From positions 1-15,466 of the forward strand of contig JAISRJ010000326.1 of the NCBI GenBank assembly GCA_031273705.1: a DNA stretch of 15,466 nucleotides, read 5' to 3'. Both the position numbers and the translations under genes were made by a program. This document shows, in pieces, positions 1 to 6,069 of this stretch. The DNA is from Clostridiales bacterium (GTDB taxonomy: Bacteria > Bacillota > Clostridia > Lachnospirales > WQUN01). The notes beneath the pieces are model-generated. The model did no database searches, was not told the DNA's origin, and saw only the letters and a list, made by a program, of their open reading frames with translations. Each line of letters opens with the position of its first letter. Within the stretch, counting starts at the first letter, position 1.

Positions 1-60
1 TCATCATATCACCCGGACCAGTTTACCACAGATGAAATAATCCCGACAGGGAAAATTTGA
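1..60 (+). pseudogene. Tail fragment resembling aldose 1-epimerase (galactose mutarotase), truncated
   Basis: Frame 1 is open from the window edge and ends at the TGA at 58-60. The last residues read DQFTTDEIIPTGKI. This resembles the motif of aldose 1-epimerases, where a core beta strand is followed by 'D..LIPTGEI'. In that family the motif lies about two thirds of the way through a roughly 340-residue protein and is followed by another hundred or so residues. Here a stop follows immediately, and no continuation was found in the next 220 bases. I infer a gene broken by a stop, deletion or insertion. Only about 19 residues are visible, so the family call is tentative, and the 5' part lies outside the window. 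Confidence 0.45.
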
Positions 61-77
61 TTATATCAGAAAACAAA

Positions 78-118
78 CCGCCACAATCCCATGAGCTTTA
101 GCTCATGGGTCAAGGCGG
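78..118. repeat. Perfect hairpin like an IS200/IS605-type end
   Basis: CCCATGAGC at 88-96 and GCTCATGGG at 101-109 form a perfect 9-bp stem with the loop TTTA. An outer stem of CCGCC (78-82) and GGCGG (114-118) encloses it across a small internal loop. GGTTTTGG follows on the plus side. Subterminal hairpins of this kind are typical of IS200/IS605 elements and of their derived small repeats. No transposase or tnpB is present, so this would be a remnant end or a solo repeat. A plus-strand terminator for the truncated gene is the alternative, but the T-run is poor. Confidence 0.45.
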
Positions 119-217
119 GGTTTTGGTCTTAGCCAACGAGAAAAAGATAGGATATTACATAATGAGATTGCGTTAAATTTGTTTTACGAGGAAGCCGCTC
201 AGGATTTGGCGGCATAA
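95..217 (+). pseudogene. Possible 3' scrap of an unidentified gene
   Basis: A frame open from 95 to the TAA at 215-217 has no plausible start codon or ribosome binding site and begins inside the hairpin. The translated end includes SQREKDRILHNEIALNLF. This loosely recalls the C-terminal helix of amidohydrolase-superfamily proteins ('L...EKD.IL..NA..L'), but the match is too short to name a family. It may be the 3' end of a gene lost in the same rearrangement that truncated the mutarotase-like frame, or simply chance coding potential. Confidence 0.2.
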
Positions 218-222
218 TAGCT

Positions 223-265
223 GACCCCCCCCCCCCGCACTCCCACTTTGGGGGCGCGGGGGGTC
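223..265. repeat. 12-C homopolymer within a GC-rich inverted repeat
   Basis: There are twelve consecutive C residues at 225-236. GAC(n)GC at 223-238 can pair with GCGGGGGGTC at 256-265, with part of the C run bulged. A small inner hairpin CCCA/TGGG (242-245 and 249-252) lies in the loop. The structure sits just downstream of the stop of the minus-strand metal protein gene and might help end that transcript, but no T-run follows on the minus strand. The homopolymer is prone to slippage and to sequencing or assembly error. Confidence 0.6.
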
Positions 266-284
266 CGGCAACGCTTCCTATGTT

Positions 285-1778
285 CTATGCTTCCGTAACC
301 TTAATCAAACCGCGAATCATACCCATCCAGCAGGTATACATATACTCTCCGGGTTCCATCGGATTAAATTCTATAACATTTTCCCCAGCCTCAAAGGTAT
401 GTTCCAAACCATATTCCTGTATGATCATTCGTCCGTTGCAGCCTGTAATGCTGTCTTGCGGGGCGTCTATAATCCATTTTACAGGTGTTCCGGCCTGCAC
501 TACTATATTTGGGTATCCACGAGATGAAAGAGTACTGTTTACTAATTGATAAGCATTCACGGGTGCCTCTATAACAGCGTTGCTATCATCATTGTCCTCA
601 TCATTGTCCATTTCTATGTCATTATTATCCTTATCCGTATCCGTCTGAGGAATATTCCAGTTATTACTATCTTCGTCTGCATTATTTTCGTTATTATAGT
701 TAGAATTTTTATTCTCCGCGCTTGGAATATTACTTGACGCTATTCCCGCGCCTACATTAAAGCTATGCCCTGATAAATTTAAACCTTGAGTAAGCATAGA
801 AAGCCCCAAAACTACCACCAATACAGCGCCCGCTGTCATAACTTGACGGGTAAATTTTTTACCAAGCCCGGAGCTGACAGCACCCAGCGCGAACATTAGC
901 GGAACAGTCCCCACACTAAAAACGAACATAGATATAGCGCCTTCGACCGGGCTTCCGGTAGAAAGAGCGTAGATTTGCATTGCTTGCAACGGACCGCAGG
1001 GCATCAGCCCATTAAGCAAACCGACAACCAATGGGCGAAGGTTTTGCGACATTCTTTCACTGCCGCGTTTGGCACGATTAATTTTAGAAGAAAAAATTTT
1101 TGGCATACTGGGATTAAGTTTTCGCAGCCACGGGAAGATTCCCAGCATATTAATACCCATAATTACCATGAATAAACCCGCAATTAATTTAAGTATACCT
1201 TGCGTGGTATTCGAAAATGTAATGACAGAACCCAAAGCACCGACGATAAATCCAACCACAGTATATGAGATTACCCGTCCGAGGTTGTATAAAAACGTTG
1301 GCCGCAAAATCGAGTTTTGTTCGGAATGTCCGCGTGGAATGCACTGTGAAAGATTTATACCACCACACATAGCCACGCAATGCACAGACGTAACCAGCCC
1401 GATAACAAATAACATGCCGTATCCCATATTCGTTTCGGCTAATTGACCGGGCGCAAGCAGATTCAAAATCCCAAAATGCTGTAATACCATATACAGAGAC
1501 GCGATTATGATAAGAATGCCGATTACACGGCCCGTATTGGGCGTTTGCCGCTCATGTTTGCTCAAAACATGGTAATCTAACTTCTCTATTATATAAACGA
1601 TATTCCGAACAGTAATTATGTCCGAATCATATGTAACTTCGGCGGAACCTGCTTTGTAACTAACTTTGGCGTCTGTAACGCCGGCCGTGCCGCGTAGCTT
1701 CTTCTCGATTTTTCTTTGGCAGTTTACACATGTCATTCCGCTGATACGCAGCCGCTTTGTTCTTAGCCTTATCTCCAT
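285..1778 (-). CDS. HMA / SafE-like membrane / cupredoxin fusion protein, probable copper or heavy-metal handling
   Basis: A 497-residue membrane protein with three parts. Residues about 8-75 are a heavy-metal-associated (HMA) domain with GMTCVNC, a CxxC that binds a soft metal. Residues about 85-355 are a multi-spanning region of the TauE/SafE (UreH-like) type with HCVAMCGG and GLMPCGP. Residues about 418-497 are a cupredoxin-like domain ending in TCWMGM, with an earlier GCNG; Cys and Met there are plausible copper ligands. An Asn/Asp-rich linker of about 50 residues joins the last two. The architecture suggests moving or sequestering copper across the membrane; substrate and direction are inferred. 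An in-frame TTG lies two codons upstream at 1784, but the GGGAGGG ribosome binding site is only about 2 nt from it and 8 nt from the ATG at 1778, so ATG is preferred. It is a single gene with its own promoter. Confidence 0.85.
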   Translation of the reverse strand: MEIRLRTKRLRISGMTCVNCQRKIEKKLRGTAGVTDAKVSYKAGSAEVTYDSDIITVRNIVYIIEKLDYHVLSKHERQTPNTGRVIGILIIIASLYMVLQHFGILNLLAPGQLAETNMGYGMLFVIGLVTSVHCVAMCGGINLSQCIPRGHSEQNSILRPTFLYNLGRVISYTVVGFIVGALGSVITFSNTTQGILKLIAGLFMVIMGINMLGIFPWLRKLNPSMPKIFSSKINRAKRGSERMSQNLRPLVVGLLNGLMPCGPLQAMQIYALSTGSPVEGAISMFVFSVGTVPLMFALGAVSSGLGKKFTRQVMTAGAVLVVVLGLSMLTQGLNLSGHSFNVGAGIASSNIPSAENKNSNYNNENNADEDSNNWNIPQTDTDKDNNDIEMDNDEDNDDSNAVIEAPVNAYQLVNSTLSSRGYPNIVVQAGTPVKWIIDAPQDSITGCNGRMIIQEYGLEHTFEAGENVIEFNPMEPGEYMYTCWMGMIRGLIKVTEA

Positions 1779-1822
1779 ATCCAAGCCCTCCCGTGAAGAT
1801 AGTTGCCCGATAGCTTACGGTT

Positions 1823-1851
1823 ATTATACCATATTCGATGCTCAATTTCCA
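1823..1851 (-). promoter_or_regulatory. Extended -10 promoter of the metal-handling gene
   Basis: On the minus strand there is a perfect TATAAT (1828-1823) preceded by TGG, an extended -10. A weak -35, TGGAAA (1851-1846), lies 17 nt upstream. Transcription should start near 1816, giving a leader of about 40 nt before the ATG at 1778. No operator was recognised. Confidence 0.65.
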
Positions 1852-1926
1852 TATGCAATGTCTGTATTTTACTGTAAAACCATCTTATCAAAAGTTTGTT
1901 AAAATTTTATGAACATCATGTGAATA

Positions 1927-1960
1927 ATAAAAAAACCGCTGAGGTATTTCACCTCTGCGG
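1927..1960 (-). terminator. Rho-independent terminator downstream of ftsH
   Basis: Read on the minus strand, CCGC-A-GAGGT pairs with ACCTC-A-GCGG across GAAAT. This gives nine base pairs with one internal mismatch, followed by seven T and then ATTATT. It lies about 165 nt beyond the ftsH stop because the palindromic element sits between them. Confidence 0.85.
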
Positions 1961-1977
1961 CATACAAAAAATTAAGC

Positions 1978-2140
1978 TATACCCGCAAGCGAAATCATTT
2001 GCCATCCATACGGTCTTTTTAGCGCAATACCGCATCAGACGGCTACTTGCGTACCTGAGGGTACGCGGCGTAACCATCTTCTTTGTCTTGCGCTAAAAAT
2101 TCTTGTATGTCATTGGCAAATGCTTACGCTTGTGAGTATA
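1978..2140. mobile_element. 163-bp MITE-like palindromic element overlapping the 3' end of ftsH
   Basis: The 28-nt ends at 1978-2005 and 2113-2140 are inverted copies matching at 23 of 28 positions. Further in, TTTTTAGCGCAA (from 2016) pairs with TTGCGCTAAAAA (from 2088). At the centre, GCGTACC (2049-2055) and GGTACGC (2060-2066) form a perfect stem around TGAG. The whole stretch can fold as one long imperfect hairpin and holds no gene. Both outer ends carry TATA, which fits insertion at TA, as known for IS630/Tc1-mariner-type MITEs. The ftsH stop codon (2124-2126) lies inside the right arm. The mobile origin is inferred, since only one copy is in the window. The 339-bp gap 1785-2123 otherwise holds only a promoter and a terminator. 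Confidence 0.6.
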
Positions 2141-4073
2141 TATCAACCGGGAATTTTTCCAGAATTTTCATAAATTCCTCGCCGGTGATAGTCTCTTTCT
2201 CTATCAAAAATTCCGCAATCTCTGACAAAGCGGCGCGGTTGCTCTGAATTATGTCTTTTGCCTTATTATAGCAAGCGCTCAAAATGCAAGAGACCTCATT
2301 ATCGGCGTCCGCTTCGGTTATCTGCGACACCAGCGAAACCGCCCGCCCATCCAGATATTTGTTCTCTATAGAACTTAACCCCATCATTCCGAATTTTTCC
2401 GACATACCATACAGTTCGACCATGTTCCGAGCCATCTTCGTAGCTTGTTCAATATCATTCGCGGCGCCGGTCGTTTGCAGGTTAAACACTTCTTCCTCCG
2501 CGACTCGCCCTGCCATGCTAATGGTTATCTGTGTCAGCATTTCATCCTTCGTCATCAAATAATGTTCTTCTTCCGGCATCTGAATTACATAACCTAACGC
2601 GCCCATCGTGCGAGGCACAATCGTAATTTTCTGAACCGGCTGGGAATTCTTCTGCCTTGCCGTCGCCAACGCGTGTCCGACCTCATGAAACGCCACTATC
2701 CGCTTTTCTTTTTCCGTCATAATGCGGTCTTTCTTTTCTTTACCCGCGACTATGACCTCCACGGCTTCCATCAAATCTTCCTGTTCTACTTCTCCGCGAT
2801 TTAACCGAACCGCCCGCAAGGCGGCTTCGTTCACCATATTAGCCAGATCCGCGCCGGCGGCGCCGGATGTAGCCAGCGCAACCCTTTTTAAATCCACATT
2901 TTTCGAAATCTTTACCTTCTTTATATGAACCTTTAAAATATCTTCCCTGCCCTTTAGATCCGGTCTCTCGACTATTATTCGCCGGTCAAACCGTCCCGGT
3001 CTTAACAGCGCCTTATCCAAAATCTCGGGTCTGTTTGTAGCCGCCAATATAACGACGCCCTTGGATGAATCAAACCCATCCATCTCGGCAAGCAATTGAT
3101 TTAAAGTCTGCTCGCGCTCGTCATTACCGCCAATCTGTCCGTCACGGCTTTTCCCAATGGCGTCAACCTCGTCGATAAACACAATACATGGAGCCATTTG
3201 GTTCGCTTGCTTGAATAAATCTCGCACGCGGGACGCTCCAACACCGACGAACATCTCAACAAAATCCGAACCGGAAAGAGAAAAAAACGCGACACTCGCC
3301 TCACCCGCAACGGCCTTTGCCAGAAGTGTTTTGCCGGTTCCGGGAGGCCCCACCAACAAAGCGCCCTTAGGTTGTTTAGCGCCTATATGAGCATATTTTT
3401 CGGGATTGTGCAGAAAATCCACAATCTCTAACAGAGAATCTTTGGCTTCTTCCTGCCCCGCCACATCATCAAAAGTAACACCAGTCTTTTTTTCCACGTA
3501 AACTTTAGCGTTGCTCTGTCCAAAGGACATAAATCCGCCCTTACCGCCACCCATGCGTTTTGAAACCGTACTTAATAAAAAATTAAACAGCACAAAAATA
3601 ATCAGCATAGGCAGTATCCATGATCGGAAAATTTCCCAAAGAGGATTAGTAAGCGGCGTATAATAATCAACGTTATATTTATTAAGTAAAGAAATAAGCT
3701 CCGTATCATACAGATAACCTGTGTAATATGTTAATTCGAGCTGTGTTTCCTGAGTCTGCCCCAAAGTCTCTTGAAAAGAAGGAGCGCCTGTTGGGTCCGC
3801 CGGTGAAGAAGTTATCCCCGACGCAACCGGATCCGGTTCCTCCTCGCGCCGAGGCGTGATGATCAGCCGGTCGGAACGAATCTCCACCTCTGATACTTCA
3901 CCCGCCTCTAACTTTGTCATAAACTCGCTGTACTTAATCTCTTTCATAGTTGCGGAAGCGCTGAACATAGAAACCAGCGTGTTAAATACAAGAGTCACAA
4001 GCATAGCTATCAGCAGGAAACTCATTAAGTTTGGCGGCATTTTGAATCCGCCGTTTTTCTTATTATTGTTCAA
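2124..4073 (-). CDS. ftsH: ATP-dependent zinc metalloprotease FtsH
   Basis: A membrane-anchored AAA+ protease that degrades misassembled membrane proteins and regulators, working as a hexamer at the cytoplasmic face. The 649 residues show an N-terminal membrane helix (about 14-37), an extracytoplasmic region of about 105 residues, and a second helix (about 150-168). The AAA domain follows, with Walker A GPPGTGKT (242-249), Walker B IVFIDE (297-302) and second-region-of-homology arginines in LLRPGRFD. The zinc site is HEVGH (463-467), with the third ligand probably Asp540 in NDIEQAT. The extracytoplasmic region contains a Pro/Ser/Thr-rich stretch (78-110). The start is TTG, 5 nt after GAGGG; an ATG at residue 12 (MPPN) is less well placed. 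The last five residues (IYSQA) and the stop lie in the palindromic element. The gene begins 55 nt after the xylulokinase stop, with a terminator between them and no clear promoter. Confidence 0.97.
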   Translation of the reverse strand: MNNNKKNGGFKMPPNLMSFLLIAMLVTLVFNTLVSMFSASATMKEIKYSEFMTKLEAGEVSEVEIRSDRLIITPRREEEPDPVASGITSSPADPTGAPSFQETLGQTQETQLELTYYTGYLYDTELISLLNKYNVDYYTPLTNPLWEIFRSWILPMLIIFVLFNFLLSTVSKRMGGGKGGFMSFGQSNAKVYVEKKTGVTFDDVAGQEEAKDSLLEIVDFLHNPEKYAHIGAKQPKGALLVGPPGTGKTLLAKAVAGEASVAFFSLSGSDFVEMFVGVGASRVRDLFKQANQMAPCIVFIDEVDAIGKSRDGQIGGNDEREQTLNQLLAEMDGFDSSKGVVILAATNRPEILDKALLRPGRFDRRIIVERPDLKGREDILKVHIKKVKISKNVDLKRVALATSGAAGADLANMVNEAALRAVRLNRGEVEQEDLMEAVEVIVAGKEKKDRIMTEKEKRIVAFHEVGHALATARQKNSQPVQKITIVPRTMGALGYVIQMPEEEHYLMTKDEMLTQITISMAGRVAEEEVFNLQTTGAANDIEQATKMARNMVELYGMSEKFGMMGLSSIENKYLDGRAVSLVSQITEADADNEVSCILSACYNKAKDIIQSNRAALSEIAEFLIEKETITGEEFMKILEKFPVDIYSQA

Positions 4074-4099
4074 GATAACCCTCTTTCGCGATAAATAAT

Positions 4100-4123
4100 A
4101 GAACGAAACCCCCTTAGGGGGTT
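4100..4123 (-). terminator. Terminator between xylulokinase gene and ftsH
   Basis: AACCCCC (minus strand, 4123-4117) pairs perfectly with GGGGGTT (4113-4107) around a 3-nt loop. TCGTTCT follows, so the T-run is interrupted. It lies 6 nt after the xylulokinase stop. Termination may be incomplete, which would let some transcription reach ftsH. Confidence 0.65.
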
Positions 4124-4128
4124 CTTCA

Positions 4129-5613
4129 CTAAAGCAAGCTTATTTCTTTAAACGTATCCTTCAAATCATCATACAATTTTACGAATATTTCATACTTCTT
4201 ATTATAGCTCTTAACGGCTTGCGTATTCGGTTCAAAAACTTCCGTTACTTTTATAATCTCAGCGCAAGCGTCCTCTATGGAATCATAAGCCCCCGCCCCG
4301 ACAGCCGCCAAAATAGCCGCGCCCAAAGCAGGACCTTCCGCACTGTTAATCTTTTCCACTCGCACGTTCATAATATCCGCGGTCATTTGACACCACAAGG
4401 GGCTTTTAGCGCCGCCGCCGTAAATCCGCGCCGTATTTACATCAACGCCGAGTTTACGCACAATTGTAAGCGTATCTCGTAAACTAAAGGTAACGCCTTC
4501 CATAACAGCCTGTGTCATTTCATGCCTGGAAGTCGCCATGCTCATACCAACAAAAGCGCCTCGCGCGTCTGGATCGTTTTTTGGAGTGCGCTCACCATTA
4601 AGATATGGCAGGAAAAACACTCTGTTATTACCCAACTCTTTTATATCTGTCTGCTCGGCTGAATAATTTATAGTTTTAAGTATATCTTCCACCCACCACT
4701 TATTAGAGCCCGCGGCAGCCAGCGTAACACCCATCATATGATACTTGCCGGTAGAATGGCAGAACGAATGCAACGCGCTTGCGCTGTAATCTACCTTGAA
4801 ATTATCCGTGGAAACAAACACGACACCGGAAGTTCCCAAAGACACCGAACACATATTATTAACCACGGTACCGGAACCGACCGCGCCCACAGCCTGATCT
4901 CCGCCGCCGATTACCACTTTTACACCTGCGGGGAGGTTTGTCGCGCTCGAAGCCTCCTCCGTCACGGCGCCAATTACGCCATATGACGGAAACAACTTTG
5001 CCAGTTTGCCCTCGTCTATGCCAATCAAATTCAGCATAAACGGAGACCATTTTTTGTTTTTAACATCCAGCAGCAGCATTCCGGAAGCGTCCGAATAATC
5101 TGTAGCGTGAACACCGGAGAGTTTATAGGCTATATAATCCTTGGGAAGCATAATCTTGGCAATCTTTGTAAAATTCTCAGGCTCGTTTTCCTTCACCCAT
5201 AGAATCTTTGGGGCGGTAAACCCAGTAAGAGCCACATTCGCGGTATTGTCAATCAGCTTCTCTCTGCCAATAACATTATTAAGATATTCACATTGATTCG
5301 CTGTGCGCTGGTCGTTCCAGAGAATTGCCCTGCGGATAACATTGTCATTCTTGTCTAATAAAACCAACCCATGCATTTGTCCACTAAAACTAACTGATTG
5401 AATTTCTGACGCGTCAATGCCGTCAACCAATTCCTTCAAAGCCTCGGCGGTTTGTTCCCACCAATCCTCCGGTTCCTGATCCGACCAACCGTCCGCGTTA
5501 ATATACAGCGGATATTCCCGTGATGAAATCTTCGTAACATTGCCCTTTTCGTCCATCAGCAACGCCTTAACCGCCGATGTACCCAAATCCACGCCTATGT
5601 AAAACATTATCAT
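4129..5613 (-). CDS. xylB: Xylulokinase (FGGY family carbohydrate kinase)
   Basis: Phosphorylates D-xylulose with ATP to give xylulose 5-phosphate, feeding pentoses into the pentose phosphate pathway; cytoplasmic. The 494-residue length is normal. The N-terminal FGGY lobe has the phosphate loop DLGTSAVKAL (from residue 9), MHGLVLLD and ILWNDQRT. The C-terminal lobe begins near GGGDQAVGAVGSG, where Asp239 matches the catalytic base of E. coli XylB (Asp233). SLGTSGVVF, GGGAKSPLW and GPALGAA complete the ATP site. Within FGGY kinases the MHGLVLLD and WNDQR patterns favour xylulokinase over glycerol or gluconate kinase. Two start codons, ATG at 5613 and ATG at 5607, follow the AGGGG site by 4 and 10 nt; either could serve. 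The gene has its own promoter and terminator. No xylose isomerase or transporter is in the window. Confidence 0.92.
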   Translation of the reverse strand: MIMFYIGVDLGTSAVKALLMDEKGNVTKISSREYPLYINADGWSDQEPEDWWEQTAEALKELVDGIDASEIQSVSFSGQMHGLVLLDKNDNVIRRAILWNDQRTANQCEYLNNVIGREKLIDNTANVALTGFTAPKILWVKENEPENFTKIAKIMLPKDYIAYKLSGVHATDYSDASGMLLLDVKNKKWSPFMLNLIGIDEGKLAKLFPSYGVIGAVTEEASSATNLPAGVKVVIGGGDQAVGAVGSGTVVNNMCSVSLGTSGVVFVSTDNFKVDYSASALHSFCHSTGKYHMMGVTLAAAGSNKWWVEDILKTINYSAEQTDIKELGNNRVFFLPYLNGERTPKNDPDARGAFVGMSMATSRHEMTQAVMEGVTFSLRDTLTIVRKLGVDVNTARIYGGGAKSPLWCQMTADIMNVRVEKINSAEGPALGAAILAAVGAGAYDSIEDACAEIIKVTEVFEPNTQAVKSYNKKYEIFVKLYDDLKDTFKEISLL

Positions 5614-5648
5614 TAGCCCCTTTTGACCGATTGTTGAAATACAAAGAT

Positions 5649-5677
5649 ATTATACACGAACAAGCGAATCATGTATA
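5649..5677 (-). promoter_or_regulatory. Promoter of the xylulokinase gene
   Basis: On the minus strand, TATACA (5677-5672) and a perfect TATAAT (5654-5649) are 17 nt apart, about 36 nt before the start codon. The outer bases form a short inverted repeat (TATACA...TGTATA) overlapping the promoter elements. That could be a regulator site but matches no XylR operator I know. Confidence 0.6.
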
Positions 5678-5712
5678 GATCAATCTTGACTATCCAGTGG
5701 TGGTGAAGTGTG

Positions 5713-5742
5713 AAAAGAAAAAGCCGCCTTAATGGCGACTTT
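5713..5742 (-). terminator. Strong terminator at the end of the five-gene operon
   Basis: On the minus strand, AAAGTCGCC and GGCGGCTTT form a nine-pair stem with one G-U wobble and the loop ATTAA, running into TTTTTCTTTT. It starts 17 nt after the stop of the 102-residue gene and works in the minus direction only. Confidence 0.88.
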
Positions 5743-5758
5743 ATTTGTGTTTTAAACA

Positions 5759-6067
5759 TTACAACTTGCCCTTATCAAACAGCGAACTATAGTATCCGCC
5801 GGATGTTAGACTGCTGATGACGTTTTTGGGATTGTCGTCCGTGAAATTTTTTCCAAAGTCTGTCATAACTTTCTTTACTTCGTCCACAAATTCAGGTTTA
5901 AGAGTCCCGGCGATGCGTGGGGCAAATCCGATGATGTACGCCGCGTCGAACGAGCCGTCTGATTGCTTTGCGAAACTTTCTTCTAAAAGCGCTCGCGCCT
6001 CGTCTTGCTTGCCTTCCTTAACTCTATCCAGTATGAAACCCATAAATTTTTCTTGGCCAGTATTCAA
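5759..6067 (-). CDS. Small soluble protein of unknown function
   Basis: I do not recognise this 102-residue protein. It has no signal peptide, membrane segment or metal motif. It is charged and probably helical, with a first helix around residues 5-35 (EKFMGFILDRVKEGKQDEA), a Pro/Gly-containing middle (FAPRIAGTLKP) and a Gly/Tyr/Ser-rich tail (TSGGYYSSLF). The start is TTG, 2 nt after the permease stop, and the site GAGGAGGAA is built from the permease's last codons. Its translation is therefore probably coupled to the permease. The next methionine, at residue 9, lacks a comparable site. It is the last gene of the operon, just ahead of a strong terminator. The ribosome site and operon position make it a real gene; its role is open. 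Confidence 0.75.
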   Translation of the reverse strand: MNTGQEKFMGFILDRVKEGKQDEARALLEESFAKQSDGSFDAAYIIGFAPRIAGTLKPEFVDEVKKVMTDFGKNFTDDNPKNVISSLTSGGYYSSLFDKGKL

Positions 6068-6069
6068 TG

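Noticed and set aside
1069..1446. Open frames antisense to the metal protein gene (also at 280-737)
   Set aside because: They are opposite-strand shadows of a gene with clear domain motifs, without ribosome sites or recognisable products.
1978..2140. CRISPR repeat or tRNA-like gene in the palindromic stretch
   Set aside because: There are no evenly spaced direct repeats and no tRNA arms; the only symmetry is one long inverted repeat.
5649..5677. XylR-type operator at the xylulokinase promoter
   Set aside because: The TATACA/TGTATA symmetry is explained by promoter elements and does not match known XylR sites.
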